In this document: piece by piece, positions 42,364 through 53,866 of the stretch | Numbering within the stretch: position 1 is the first letter of the stretch | How the letters are laid out: each line of letters begins with the position of its first letter | Assembly: GCF_000315915.1 (NCBI RefSeq) | Contig: NC_020188.1 | Coordinates: 1,071,501 to 1,135,500, forward strand | DNA length: 64,000 nucleotides | Direction: 5' to 3' | DNA from: Henningerozyma blattae CBS 6284 | Lineage: Eukaryota; Ascomycota; Saccharomycetes; Saccharomycetales; Saccharomycetaceae | Made by a program: the position numbers and the translations under genes | Notes under the pieces: model-generated | Databases searched by the model: none | Seen by the model: only the letters and a program-made list of their open reading frames with translations | Told to the model about the DNA's origin: nothing

Positions 42364-44511
42364 CTTGATTATTTAATGATATTCCTGTAAAAATAGAGAA
42401 GCCCCTAAATTAAAACAGAGGCAGTTACTTTTCACTTTTCAAAATAATTTTTCCCACGGTACAGCTGGTATTATTACAGAAGAATTTTTGTTAATTAATG
42501 TTTGATCTGTCACCTTTACTAACTACGCGATAGTTTATACATTCATCTAAAGCTTTTAATTATTTGCCTCTCTTAAATAACTAATATTTGCAATTACTAA
42601 AATTACGACCTTCTGGAATAATGAATATGCCAGTATTACCGAAAAAAAATCTGAGATTTTAGATTTTAGATCATGTGAAAAAAGATTAACAGAGTAAGCA
42701 ATTAATGTACTGTTGTTAATTTCCAAAAATAGTATATAAGATTATATATACAATGGTAACTTTAATATCTAACAAAATATATTCGAAGACATATAATGAT
42801 ATGATCATGAACTGAATGGAGTTATTACTTATAACAATATTATATATTTATTTGGTTATTTAGAAAGGAATAAAAGACAAATACACATTAAAAAATTGTT
42901 ATAGAATTTTTTTGAAGTAAGGTAGTATACGGATGAATTTTGTTCATAATAAGTTTTCCTTTTATATGCTGAATTGGAAACAAAGTCTTCAAGTCTTCGA
43001 CTTTTTTTTCTCTTTTTCTTTTTTCTCTATATTCAATTAAAAAAAGTTTATAGTATTTAAGGCAAGGCAATTCAAAAACTTCATCTGCTGAACTCAATAA
43101 AATCTCTTGGATATATAAAATATAAATGAGAAAGTTACAATCTTACTTTCACAAAAACTTAATGTTCTATCGTACTATATTCTATAAAAAGGACAGGACT
43201 AACTAATTTCACATCTTACAACGTCTTATTTCTCATATGGAAGAAATACATAATTAGGTATCGAGACTTAGTATAAACTAAATTTGAAAACTCGTAAAAT
43301 ATCTTTACGTATTTTGAAGAATCAAGATGTATATCAAATACCTTCTATATTTATGTCAAAATTATTTTATCAAAATAGCATCCTATATCTAAAAAAAGGG
43401 GTTCTACTGTAATTACCCCCAGAGTCATTATTTACTGCTATTACCCGAATAAACGAATATTTTTTATCAAAATAATAGGGTTATCTAGTTACAAAATAAG
43501 TTTTTGAATTATTAAATCAAATACTATGTCTACTAATTTGTTAAATATATTTTCATTCCCATTTTGATATATTTTCAACAACTTATTTGACATTTTCTAC
43601 ATAATTAATGCATGCTTGCCAGATAAGACAAGCAAGATGCTCTAGGGTTTAAAAACTTTACTTAGTTAGAAACAAACTAACTCTAGCTGTTTCTCTGTCT
43701 TTATGTAATAATTCCAAAAATATCTTTCACATAGCTATTCATCAATTTTCTGAAACTTCTACATCTAATATCTAATTGATGGTGTTGTAGAAGAAAAATT
43801 ATCTATTTAAAATTTTATAATTAGAGAAAATTTTAAACACTTTATTATATATAAACATGTTTTGCTATCCTCCAAGTTAAACAAATGTGTCATTTAATTT
43901 TATTACAAGCTAGATATTTGATTTACTTGCTAAGTAGCCCACAGAAAAGTTTCTCGAAAGAATAACTCTTAGTAGCCACGATTAAAGTAAACTGAAATAG
44001 AAATACCACTTTTATAAGTTCAACTACAGCATGTTAAAACAAAGATTGAATGGTATACAACTGTGTTTTATAACTGGAGTTAGCCGGGTAATGCGACTAC
44101 TCTAAGGGTTTCGCGTTAGGAAATTACCTTGGCGATATCATCTACGACGGATGTTTTTTGAATCCTGCAATTTTCTATTGAAATTTGAAATTTCGATACT
44201 CATTGGGATAATGGAACGTCAAATGGAAAAACTAAATAATGACTGAAGCAAGAATTTACTCATTCATTTATAAGAAAAATGAGCTAGCGTCTATCATTGT
44301 TTATTAATCATTGATACTACTTCTTTCCTATTACGTATAAACTTTTTTTCCATTGTTCCTTACAACTTTTTTTACCTTAATTTTATACCACTTATTTTTA
44401 CTATTTCTTGTTTAAAAGAATTGAGTAATTTAGTTAACATAAGCCCGTTTTATACCTAGGTTATTAAACAACTCACAAAAGCATAAATACACATCCAATA
44501 ATCGTTTCACA
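42364..44511. other. Long intergenic AFG3-VMA1
   Basis: 2.1 kb, the longest gene-free stretch in the window, between divergent AFG3 and VMA1. It holds a TTACCCG (Reb1-type) word at 43441-43447 and a CGGGTAA word at 44085-44091. The rest is AT-rich. Open frames do not exceed about 70 codons and lack identity. I looked for a tiny ribosomal-protein gene (RPL41 is beside VMA1 in S. cerevisiae) and saw none. Confidence 0.6.
44085..44091 (+). promoter_or_regulatory. Reb1-type site upstream of VMA1
   Basis: CGGGTAA, in the context TAGCCGGGTAATGCG, matches the Reb1 core. It lies about 420 bp upstream of the VMA1 start codon. Reb1 is a general regulatory factor that clears nucleosomes. Confidence 0.55.
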
Positions 44512-46365
44512 ATGGCTGGTGCTTTAGAAAATGCTCGTAAAGAAATCAAGAGAATTTCATTAGACGACCATGCTGAATCCGAATATGGTTTCATCTATTC
44601 TGTTTCAGGTCCTGTTGTTGTTGCTGAACATATGATTGGTTGTGCCATGTATGAATTAGTTAAAGTTGGTCATGACACATTAGTTGGTGAAGTTATCAGA
44701 ATTGATGGTGATAAAGCTACTATTCAAGTTTACGAAGAAACTTCTGGTATCAGTGTTGGTGATCCTGTTATTAGAACCGGTAAGCCTTTATCAGTTGAAT
44801 TGGGTCCAGGTTTAATGGAAACCATTTATGATGGTATTCAAAGACCATTAAAGGGTATTAGAGAAAAGACTGAATCTATTTATATCCCAAGAGGTGTTGA
44901 TGTTCCAGCTTTAAGTAGAACTATTAAATGGAATTACACTCCTGCCAAACTTAAGGTCGGTGATCATATCTCAGGTGGTGATATTTTCGGTTCTATTTTC
45001 GAAAATTCTTTACTTGATAACCATAAAATCTTGCTACCACCAAGAGCAAGAGGTACTATTACCTGGATTGCTGAAGCTGGTGAATACACAATCGATGAAA
45101 AATTATTAGAAGTTGAATTTGATGGAAAGAAATTCGACTACACTATGTACCACACATGGCCTGTTCGTGTTCCAAGACCAGTTGCTCAAAAATTATCTGC
45201 CAGCTACCCTCTATTGACTGGTCAAAGAGTTTTGGATGCTTTGTTCCCATGTGTTCAAGGTGGTACTACATGTATCCCAGGTGCTTTCGGTTGTGGTAAA
45301 ACTGTTATTTCTCAATCATTATCAAAATATTCTAACTCAGATGCCATTATTTACACTGGTTGTGGTGAAAGAGGTAACGAAATGGCCGAAGTCTTGATGG
45401 AATTCCCAGAATTATATACTGAAATTAGTGGCCGTAAAGAACCTATTATGAAACGTACAATTTTAGTAGCAAATACTTCTAATATGCCAGTGGCAGCCAG
45501 AGAAGCTTCTATTTATACTGGTATCACGTTAGCTGAATACTTCAGAGATCAAGGTAAGGATGTTGCTATGATTGCTGACTCCTCATCTAGATGGGCCGAA
45601 GCTTTAAGAGAAATTTCTGGTCGTTTGGGTGAAATGCCTGCTGATCAAGGTTTCCCAGCTTATTTGGGTGCCAAATTGGCTTCTTTCTACGAAAGAGCTG
45701 GTAAAGCTACTGCCTTAGGTTCACCAGACCGTGTTGGTTCTGTTTCTATTGTTGCTGCCGTTTCTCCAGCTGGTGGTGATTTCTCCGATCCAGTTACTAC
45801 TGCTACTTTAGGTATCACACAAGTATTTTGGGGTTTGGATAAGAAATTAGCACAAAGAAAGCATTTCCCATCTATCAACACTTCTGTCTCTTATTCTAAA
45901 TACACCACTGTCTTGAACAAATTTTATGAATCAAACTACCCAGAATTTGCTACTTTGAGAAATCGTATTAAGGAAATATTGTCTAATGCTGAAGAACTGG
46001 AACAAGTCGTTCAATTAGTCGGTAAATCTGCCTTATCAGACAGCGATAAAATTACTTTGGATGTGGCTACTTTAATTAAGGAAGATTTCTTACAACAAAA
46101 TGGTTACTCTTCATACGATGCCTTCTGTCCTATTTGGAAGACCTATGATATGATGAGATTATTTGTTTCTTACTACGATGAATCCCAAAAATCAGTTGCC
46201 AATGGTGCCATTTGGTCTAAATTAAGTGAAGCTACAAGTGATGTTAAGCATTCTGTCTCTTCATGTAAGTTTTTGGAACCAAGCAGAGGTGAACAAGAAG
46301 TTCATTCTGAATTCGAAAAATTAATGTCTAATCTTCAAGAGAGATTTGCCGAATCTACTGACTAA
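44512..46365 (+). CDS. VMA1: V-type ATPase catalytic subunit A, intein-free
   Basis: A 617-aa protein, exactly the length of mature S. cerevisiae Vma1 after protein splicing. It is the ATP-hydrolysing subunit of the V1 sector that acidifies the vacuole. Motifs: Walker [15 protein letters not shown] (about 257), [18 protein letters not shown], Walker [27 protein letters not shown] and the C-terminal helical domain. The site where S. cerevisiae carries the VDE (PI-SceI) intein, between Gly and Cys of [10 protein letters not shown] (45360/45361), is uninterrupted. Codon bias is moderate to strong. The neighbours differ from S. cerevisiae. Confidence 0.98.
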   Translation: MAGALENARKEIKRISLDDHAESEYGFIYSVSGPVVVAEHMIGCAMYELVKVGHDTLVGEVIRIDGDKATIQVYEETSGISVGDPVIRTGKPLSVELGPGLMETIYDGIQRPLKGIREKTESIYIPRGVDVPALSRTIKWNYTPAKLKVGDHISGGDIFGSIFENSLLDNHKILLPPRARGTITWIAEAGEYTIDEKLLEVEFDGKKFDYTMYHTWPVRVPRPVAQKLSASYPLLTGQRVLDALFPCVQGGTTCIPGAFGCGKTVISQSLSKYSNSDAIIYTGCGERGNEMAEVLMEFPELYTEISGRKEPIMKRTILVANTSNMPVAAREASIYTGITLAEYFRDQGKDVAMIADSSSRWAEALREISGRLGEMPADQGFPAYLGAKLASFYERAGKATALGSPDRVGSVSIVAAVSPAGGDFSDPVTTATLGITQVFWGLDKKLAQRKHFPSINTSVSYSKYTTVLNKFYESNYPEFATLRNRIKEILSNAEELEQVVQLVGKSALSDSDKITLDVATLIKEDFLQQNGYSSYDAFCPIWKTYDMMRLFVSYYDESQKSVANGAIWSKLSEATSDVKHSVSSCKFLEPSRGEQEVHSEFEKLMSNLQERFAESTD

Positions 46366-47432
46366 AGGATAGGTGATTGATAAAGTTGATTTATTGAACA
46401 TTCACACCTTTATAAACTCTATAGATAAAACCTAATTCAAAAAAATAAAATAATATATAACGAAGTAGTTAAACAAGTATAACCTAATTTAAATAACACC
46501 TTGAAGTATCAATCCTAATTTCCTGTAATATATGTGGTAAGTTATAGATATTCTAGAACGCTATTTCTTTTAACTTGAATAATTTATTATAGAATCATCA
46601 GACTTGATCTATCGTAGATTTGTTGTCCAGTAATGTTTTTTTTCCCAAATTTATTAGACATATGAATGGTATATAAATAATAAAACAACTCTATAAAAAT
46701 ATTCCTTGTTTATTTTTATACTATATTCCAGAAAAAAAATTTTCTATATAATTGCCGTTTAATTTATAACATTTTAAGTATAATAAAGGTAAATTAGTTC
46801 ATATGTTATGTTATTGCTCTTTTTAAAAAGATAGGCAATTATTCTCAGTTCTTTTCTTTTTAGATTTAGAAATATCTTTTTATTTTATAGAATTGAAAAA
46901 TAATAAAAATTAATTTAAGACTTCTTTAATTCTCTCCTTAATAACTTCTTTTTTGGAGTTCTATGTATATTTATATATATCTATATGAAGCATATGTTAA
47001 CAATAAGGAACTGATCTACGTATCATTTGATTCTTAAATATAGCTGAGTTTGCATAAATAATTTGTGAAAGAAATTACCTTCTCCAAATATTGTCACCAA
47101 TTTTTCCCATAGCTTAATAAGGCTCTCCAAAGTTACATTCTTTGGCGTTACTTTTTCTAGAATTTAAAGTTTTACGGACTTCAATATTTCCCTTGGGGCT
47201 ATTTGTGAGATATTTTAGGGCAACAGAAAATATGCTCGGCAATGGAATTTGAGAAAAAAGCACGCAAAACAAATCTTACAAAAGATAAACAAAACATATT
47301 TTATTGTTAATCAATGCAGGTTTTGACTAAAATGCTAATACTTTCATCAGTAATAGTAGCATAGTTCGTCAGCTTAAAGAATACTTACAATAATTTGTAT
47401 ATGAAACAAATATTAATATTTTGAATTATTAA
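46366..47432. other. Intergenic VMA1-DSN1
   Basis: About 1.1 kb, AT-rich with poly-T runs. I see nothing but the presumed VMA1 terminator region and the DSN1 promoter. Confidence 0.6.
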
Positions 47433-49118
47433 ATGAATAATCATAATTCAAATAAAAACGATGCTTCGATGCAGCTCGAAGATCAAAATTTCACCTCTAG
47501 TGATAATCAAAATACAAAAGAGAATAATGAAAGTGATTTTCAATTTAAGAAAGTTAAGACATCAAAATTACATGGCATACCCACATTAGGGGAGCGTTTA
47601 GCTGAAGCCCAGAACGTTGTAAATGCAAGAAAAATGGAAAATTTCGATTCTACTCTTGATGCAGAAAGATTATCATCCCAACCCATAAGCAATATGCAAA
47701 GTAATCCCGTTTTTTCACAATCATATCAATTACCAAGTTCTCAGCATATTCCACTATCAAGCTCTCAACAACCGATTCATATTTCGAATTCACAACCAAT
47801 TCCTCTAACTTTACCTAATACCCAACCATTTCAAGTATCAAATACACAGCCTGTTTTCTTATATTATCCTACACAGTCGTATCAAAATGCTGCGAACATT
47901 GCTACCCCAATTAACCAGGCTAGTACAGCGGTTGCACAAGCTGTACAAACTACAACCAACAACAACAACAACAATAATAATGCTCAAGAACATCATCCTC
48001 AACTAATGCCTGCACCAATGGTATATTCCTATGCTAACACAAACATGAATGTGGACACAGATAATAGAAATAATAATATTCCCATACAGTCTCAAAATCA
48101 ACTTAGAAACTTCCGGAAAATCGAGAGAATACCTCAAAACAACTATAACCATGCAGGAATATCTTCTCCTCATAAAGATATTCCAACTAATGAATTCTAT
48201 AAATATGTTAATACTAATAATAATACCAATAATATGAATACTATTAGTAAAAATGGAATAGAAAATACAGAACAGGATATTAATTCAGAAGCATTATTAA
48301 GAAAAAAACTATTCATTTGGTGCTTAATACGCTGTTCCAAAAAATATAAGATAAAAAAACTAAAAAACAAGAAAAATGCCATAAATTCAAAAGTATTTTC
48401 AATTCTAAAAGAATTTGTTAAGAAGGTACGTTTACCACCACCTTCTTCAACAGTGGATGATACATCTATTAATATTGATTGGAAGCTTGACTCTATTAAA
48501 GAAAGAGAATCCAGAAACTTTGACGGAAGTACTGATTCTGATCTGGATGCCGATAAATCGTTTAACGAAGTATTTGGTGATACTACAATTGATGAATCAT
48601 TGGCTCAAAAAATTTCATCGATACAACCTACTGCAGCAAACTCTAAATTTAATGCTGAAAATTATACAACTTTATCAGCCAACATAGTACCGAATAAAAG
48701 AAATTTCAGTAATAGAAAACAATTAGAATTCTTGAGTAGTAAGATTGAATATTTGAATAAAGAACTTAATGAGTGGACCAACTTTCTAAAGCCTGATAAT
48801 TTCAATAAAATTATAAATGTTTATTCAACAAAAGATTTCAAGATAAATAAAAGGGACAATGAAAGGGTTTATCTACGACAACAGGAAGAAATTAAATTCA
48901 ACGAAAGTGTACTAAACATTAAGCAGAAATTTAATAGCTTTGAAAAGGAATCAGTCCAATTAAATAAATTTTCAAAATTACTGGATAAAATAACAAAGTA
49001 TAAAATAGAGCTGATAAATGATAGAGTAATATTAGAAAATCATAAGAAGTTTATCACTAGGAATAATCAAGTCAATAGTAAAAAATTATTGCAAGTAATA
49101 GCAAATATAGCTATTTAG
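47433..49118 (+). CDS. DSN1: Kinetochore MIND-complex subunit Dsn1
   Basis: A 561-aa protein (S. cerevisiae Dsn1 is 576). It belongs to the Mtw1 (MIND) complex that links inner kinetochore proteins to Ndc80. The sequence is poorly conserved overall, but two diagnostic islands remain: GIPTLGERLAEAQNV (about 48-62; S. cerevisiae has GFPTLGERL) and ISSPHKDIPTNEFY (about 243-256; the S. cerevisiae counterpart has SPHKDIP). Between them is a Gln/Asn/Pro/Ser-rich region. The C-terminal half has helical coiled-coil segments, including LSSKIEYLNKELNEWTNFL. MSL1, its S. cerevisiae neighbour, is elsewhere in this window. STS1 and SQT1 (YIR011C and YIR012W) follow after other genes. Confidence 0.88.
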   Translation: MNNHNSNKNDASMQLEDQNFTSSDNQNTKENNESDFQFKKVKTSKLHGIPTLGERLAEAQNVVNARKMENFDSTLDAERLSSQPISNMQSNPVFSQSYQLPSSQHIPLSSSQQPIHISNSQPIPLTLPNTQPFQVSNTQPVFLYYPTQSYQNAANIATPINQASTAVAQAVQTTTNNNNNNNNAQEHHPQLMPAPMVYSYANTNMNVDTDNRNNNIPIQSQNQLRNFRKIERIPQNNYNHAGISSPHKDIPTNEFYKYVNTNNNTNNMNTISKNGIENTEQDINSEALLRKKLFIWCLIRCSKKYKIKKLKNKKNAINSKVFSILKEFVKKVRLPPPSSTVDDTSINIDWKLDSIKERESRNFDGSTDSDLDADKSFNEVFGDTTIDESLAQKISSIQPTAANSKFNAENYTTLSANIVPNKRNFSNRKQLEFLSSKIEYLNKELNEWTNFLKPDNFNKIINVYSTKDFKINKRDNERVYLRQQEEIKFNESVLNIKQKFNSFEKESVQLNKFSKLLDKITKYKIELINDRVILENHKKFITRNNQVNSKKLLQVIANIAI

Positions 49119-49311
49119 TCGTCTTCTGCATTGCATATTGTCTTTCATATATATATATATATATATATTTATGAATAATGTATTTTTTCAAATTCAATGT
49201 CCCATATTTATAGAAACGCTACTACTGTTAATTAGTTAAATTAATGGGTATATTGCTTATCTAATGTACAAATATATAAATACAAGTGATATCTATAAGT
49301 ATAAAGTTCTT
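49119..49311. repeat. (TA)n tract in DSN1-TRS20 spacer
   Basis: The 193-bp convergent spacer holds a TA dinucleotide run at about 49147-49168. No gene. Confidence 0.7.
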
Positions 49312-49923
49312 TTATTTTAATAGGTATTTCTGCGCCAAGTCTTTAACTTTTTTATCAAAAACTTCACTATTTATTGCTTGATCCATCTTATAAAAAGGAT
49401 TCATCAATGTTTTGATAAATAATTCATGAACACCAATATAAAAAGATTTTAATTGAGCGTTATCCGGAGGAGTTGTGTGATGTACAGTTATCAATCTAGC
49501 GCCTTGATAAGTTACATATGCAGTGACCTGTGATCCATAAAAGTGATCCACGCAGCCTAGAAACAGATTATCCGGTCCATTAGCTCCTCCAGAATTGTTA
49601 CTATTTGAATTATTGCTAGCATTACCACGGAGGAGTAATGCACCAAAACCCTGTGATGTATTGCTGTTAGCGGCTGCTCCGCCACCCCATTCAGTATCTG
49701 ATACTATATCTAAAGCAGCATGTGCGATGAACGGTGACATATTTAAAGGATCATTTAAAAGGTTCCCAGAAGTAGTCCCACTGCTAGCTATACTGAGATT
49801 ATTTAGATTGGCACCGTTGGAACTGGTATTGGTGTTACTATTTTCGATATCGATAGGTGAGCCTAGATGTACTTCATACAAAGGAGTGTCATTGTGCCCT
49901 ATTATAACAAAATATGTTGACAT
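49312..49923 (-). CDS. TRS20: TRAPP subunit Trs20 (sedlin)
   Basis: A 203-aa protein (S. cerevisiae Trs20 is 175). It is a core subunit of the TRAPP tethering complexes in ER-Golgi and Golgi traffic and the ortholog of human sedlin. Conserved parts: the N-terminal longin-fold strand MSTYFVIIGHNDTPLYEV, FIAHAALDIVSDTEW, LGCVDHFYGSQVTAYVTYQG, and HELFIKTLMNPFYKMD near the C-terminus. The extra length comes from two Asn/Ser/Gly-rich insertions (about 26-55 and 95-117). It is syntenic with the YBR254C-YBR256C group. Confidence 0.95.
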   Translation of the reverse strand: MSTYFVIIGHNDTPLYEVHLGSPIDIENSNTNTSSNGANLNNLSIASSGTTSGNLLNDPLNMSPFIAHAALDIVSDTEWGGGAAANSNTSQGFGALLLRGNASNNSNSNNSGGANGPDNLFLGCVDHFYGSQVTAYVTYQGARLITVHHTTPPDNAQLKSFYIGVHELFIKTLMNPFYKMDQAINSEVFDKKVKDLAQKYLLK

Positions 49924-50380
49924 CCTTTTTATTTTTTTTATTTTTTTTTTACGCCTCAGATATTTATATGTACTTTATATTATTGAATAATATTGTTCCT
50001 TCGAAAAGTATTGCTTAATTTACCTATTTTTCTTTGATATAGGCTATATTAACAGATAAATTGAAACGAATGTTTCTTTGATTTTTCAGACTTCGGAATA
50101 ACAGTGAATTGAAATTTCAAGGGTTTAAAGGTTTAATAATTAGGGTAATATGTATATATAGCTAATTGAAATTTCACGAAAAAACATGAAAATTCCATCA
50201 AATTGTTGCTATCTAATTTAATAAACCAGGAAGAATACTTGTCATAATAGACTGATCTTATGACAGCTGACATGGTTTCAACTACTGCCTTTTTTTGAGT
50301 CTTGAATAAAACTTGAACGTTTATAGAAATTTTGTAAGGATTTTTATATTCTAGTAAATTGAAACGATAGTTTTTAAGCT
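49924..50380. other. Spacer between TRS20 and the pol-derived ORF
   Basis: Divergent spacer of about 460 bp. Two copies of AAATTGAAACGA (near 50058 and 50355) and two of AATTGAAATTTCA (near 50109 and 50164) occur. I found no TGTT...AACA LTR ends, no primer-binding site and no TACTAAC branch point. Confidence 0.55.
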
Positions 50381-52392
50381 ATGAACTTTGAGAATTTCAG
50401 AAATAGTCATCCTAATGTTAATTTGAATACTGATTTGAGAATTACAAACTTGGGACTGCCTAATAGTAACACAAACAATCTACTAAATACAGCATTATTG
50501 AGAAATGAAGACAATTCAAATTTCACCACAAATATTAATTTGAGTGATAATGAGATTGAAGAAGAAAATGAATGGTACAATGGTACAAAGGATAGAAGAG
50601 GCCCAGTAACCCCTCACGATGGATAGTTTATTCCACATCCTTGTGCGAACAATCAATATTGGGATGGCCAGGGATACAGAACTTTACATCATTATGGAAC
50701 TACTATCCACGTCCCAATAAAAATTACCATTCTATTAAGAATGCAGAAGCTCTGAAGAATGAGATTGTACCAACTAAATCTTCTGAAGAGGGTAGTGTCG
50801 AAGCTTCTCTACGTGGACCAAAGGCTAGTAAGTGGAGACAAATTTGCCAAGAAGAAATAAATGCATATACAAATACTGATTCGTTCGACCTTGTACTACC
50901 TCCATCTTCTCAACCTGTATTCGATTCATCTTGGAAGGTTGAGCAACGCGAAGTGGCTAGACATGGTGATAATGTAATGATGACGAACATTGCAAAGTTG
51001 CATGTGAAAGATACCTCCAAAGATACTACTTACATTCGCCCCTTTTCAACTAAGTTTGATTATGACTTATTTCGTTCATTTTTAGCTCTTTCTGCTAAGT
51101 TAGGGTTTCATATCAATCACTTACAATTTACTGACCCATGCCATGATGCAGTGCTCAGAAGTACTGATGAAATTTATGTGAAACAGCCCCCATTATTCAA
51201 TTCCTCTACATACCCAAACCATGTTTGGAAATTGAAGAAGCCAATTCCTGGATTAAGGATTATTCCATTACGTTGGGCTGAAACAATAAAAGAAACTTTA
51301 ATTTATCTTGGGTTTAAAGAAGCAACTGCTACAAGATTTTTTTTCAAGCACATTCCCAATGACATTATACTTGCATTTCCATATGGTGAAAATGTATTAT
51401 TTGCTTCGTCAGAAACTAGTATCCTAACTGAACTAAAGAAGAAGTTAAAAAAACGTTTTTCTTATAAAGATCAAGGCGAATTAAAAAAAATCTTTGATTT
51501 AAATATTATGAACAAGCCTAAACACTATATTTCAATCACATGTGATGATTATGTGAGCACTTTAATTGAACATTTCGATATGACTGTTGAAAAACCAATT
51601 TTAAAACCATTGCCATCAAAATTTGATTTTACTGATAATTCTTCACCATATTTAGAAAAAAATACTGAATACCATATTGTACTAGGTTATTTAACACATA
51701 TCTCAGATATCGCTCGACCTGATATCTTAAGTTATGTTAATTTACTATCAAAATATGCGAAAAAGCCTCGTGCAATTCATTTTAATGCAACTCTTCAATT
51801 GTTAGGGTACGTTTTTACAACGAGAAACTTATCAATTAGATATACATATAAATCTCCGGATACAATTAAATTATACAGTAGTGGTTCTGAAATTTTAGCT
51901 CTAAATAAAACGTCGTTCACTTACAGTAATATGATACTTTTAGGAGACTCACCAATATCTTGGTATTCCAAACAAATTTCGGTCTTTAAATGTACATCAT
52001 TGCCTGATGCTGAAATATTTGCTGCTGGTGTGGCTGTAAGGGAAGTTGACTGGCTAGATTATTTGATAGAGGAAATAAATTATCACTCATTAGGATTGAT
52101 GAAAAAGGTGTCCATTATGACAAACAAACCTGAACTGAGATTTAAGGAGAGCAATTCTTACGAGACATTTTCATATAAAGTAAAAGTACGTTACGCGATT
52201 GTTCAAGAGGCACTAATACTTAAAACTATTATATTAATTAATATTCCGGATTCAGAACATATCGCAAAAATACTGACAGACGTTATTCCTTACAAAAAAT
52301 TTTTAACTTTACGTAAAAAGATCTTGGTAAAGGATAGCCAAAACAGGCCATTGTATTTCATGGAGGATTTGAGTTCCGAAGGCCTTAATTAA
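50381..52392 (+). pseudogene. Ty1/copia pol-derived coding region, catalytically dead, one frame break
   Basis: An 81-codon Asn-rich ORF (50381-50626) overlaps, in another frame, a 583-codon frame that opens at 50596 and ends at 52392. The large frame follows copia pol: WRQICQEEINAYTNTDSFDLV, then DEIYVKQPPLF and WKLKKPIPGLRIIPLRW in the RT, an RNase H part with SPISWYSKQISVFKCTSLPDAEIFAAG, and the pol-end pattern IPDSEHIAKILTDVIPYKKF. RT aspartates are lost: the QLDV position reads QFTD and the YVDD position PYGE. The RNase H SDA motif reads SSG. Gag, protease, integrase and LTRs are absent. The long open frame argues for retention as a host gene, while the frame break argues for decay. The first in-frame ATG of the large frame is at 50977. 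Confidence 0.75.
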
Positions 52393-52683
52393 TATACTCA
52401 TTCTTCTCCTTTATTTGTGTAGGTCTTTAGCAACTGTATTGGAGTTGACTACTTTATTTAGTTTACTAGGAAATGGCGCATAGCTGACAGTAAAAATTAT
52501 ATTTTATTTAATCGTTATTTTATTCATTTTTCACTTCAACGGGGTTATAACAATAATCTCTTGGATAAAAAATAAGGGCGTTAGTTAAAAAATGTTAAAA
52601 ACTTCTCATTGTAGAAGGGATGCAAACAAAAAAATAGAAAAAAAAGCAATTTTCTCAAGATTAATGTTTACAATATTTCAACT
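52393..52683. other. RCF3 upstream region
   Basis: 291 bp of AT-rich DNA. Nothing seen beyond A-rich leader sequence before the RCF3 start. Confidence 0.5.
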
Positions 52684-53077
52684 ATGAATATTGGACATCA
52701 ATCTACCTCTGAAAAGAAGAGGCTAAGAAAATCTTTAAATTTTGAAGTATGTATGATTCTCAAAATATTTCTACACAATTTTTTTTTACTAACATTTAAG
52801 CATCCTCTAAATCAAAAAATCAAAAAAATCAAAAATGATTATTATTGCTATTTTCTTTCAGTTAACAATTGCATGCTTAGTAGGCACAATGAAAGGTGGG
52901 CTATGTAGTTCCACTGCACATTACATTTTGAAGAAATACTCCCGAAACTTTCGTAAACTAAATATTCCTATATTAGTTATGTTCCATGGTTCATTTATGA
53001 TATTAGGTATGTACTTCGAAGCTGAAAATCAATTGCAATCCTTCAAAGTAAACCAGTTAAGGTTAAGAAATGAATGA
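52684..53077 (+). CDS. RCF3: Respiratory-supercomplex factor Rcf3, spliced gene
   Basis: Exon 1 is 52684-52746 (21 codons, ending NFE). The intron is 52747-52861, with GTATGT donor, TACTAAC at 52787-52793 and CAG acceptor. Exon 2 is 52862-53077. The phase is 0 and the product is 92 aa. The pattern LTIACLVGTMKGGL (about 22-35) and VMFHGSFMILGMYFEAENQL (about 66-85), two short hydrophobic hairpin segments followed by a basic tail, matches S. cerevisiae Rcf3 (YBR255C-A) as I remember it; that gene also has an intron. Rcf3 is a HIG1-like inner-membrane protein that associates with cytochrome c oxidase. It neighbours MTC4, as in S. cerevisiae, but the pair is inverted relative to TRS20. Confidence 0.82.
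52747..52861 (+). other. RCF3 spliceosomal intron
   Basis: A 115-nt intron: 5' GTATGT, branch TACTAAC, 3' TTTCAG. The AAG at 52798-52800 lies only about 8 nt past the branch adenosine and is too close to be used. No other AG occurs before the CAG at 52861. Confidence 0.88.
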
Positions 53078-53218
53078 GTGGTGAAGCGTTCTTAACATCA
53101 GCGTTTGGCTTAATTTCTTTACACTTTAAGACAAGCATTATTTAATATGGAACAGAAATTATAATCTATTTATCATATATTTAATGATTTAAAGTACATA
53201 AACTTAGGTTAAAGGGAG

Positions 53219-53835
53219 TCACCATAATAACCATTTAATTAATTCCAGTATATTTCCACAGTACTTCAAGATGTGAACAAGGAACCAGACTGTCCATAAG
53301 AAGCCTATTATGATAATCTCTAATATTTTGTAAAATAACTTCCAAATTCTCTGGCCTTGTAATAACTTTTCATTATAATACCTTTCATTCCTCTCTTGAT
53401 AGAGTTTCAACTTCAAAGTCAAGGAAGTATTGATATCGGTCAATATTCTATCAGTAGCAGCTAATAAATTTTCAACTTTCACAATATTTTGATTTATCCA
53501 GCCTGTAGTCCAATCATTTGCATTCACGATAACCTGAGTTAATTTTTGGTTATATTTGTTAATCACAGCGTAAGTATCATCTATAAACCCATCAATGTTT
53601 TGATCAATATGATATTTATTTCTCTTTTGTAACTTTTTTCTCTTCAAAGAATTAAACGCAACTCTTCTGTGATTCATGACATATAGAGTAGCTGATATAT
53701 TTCGAAGTTGTCTCCAATTATTAACTAAATCAGCATCGATCTCATATTTAGCAATTGGCAATTCATCATCATTATTAGTTTGTGAAACGCTACTATATTC
53801 TGAAGCGGATATATAGTCACGGGAAGAATGGGCTG

Positions 53836-53866
<31 letters not shown>

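Noticed and set aside
42507..42530. TACTAAC followed by GATAG upstream of AFG3 on the plus strand
   Set aside because: No donor upstream and no coding exon downstream.
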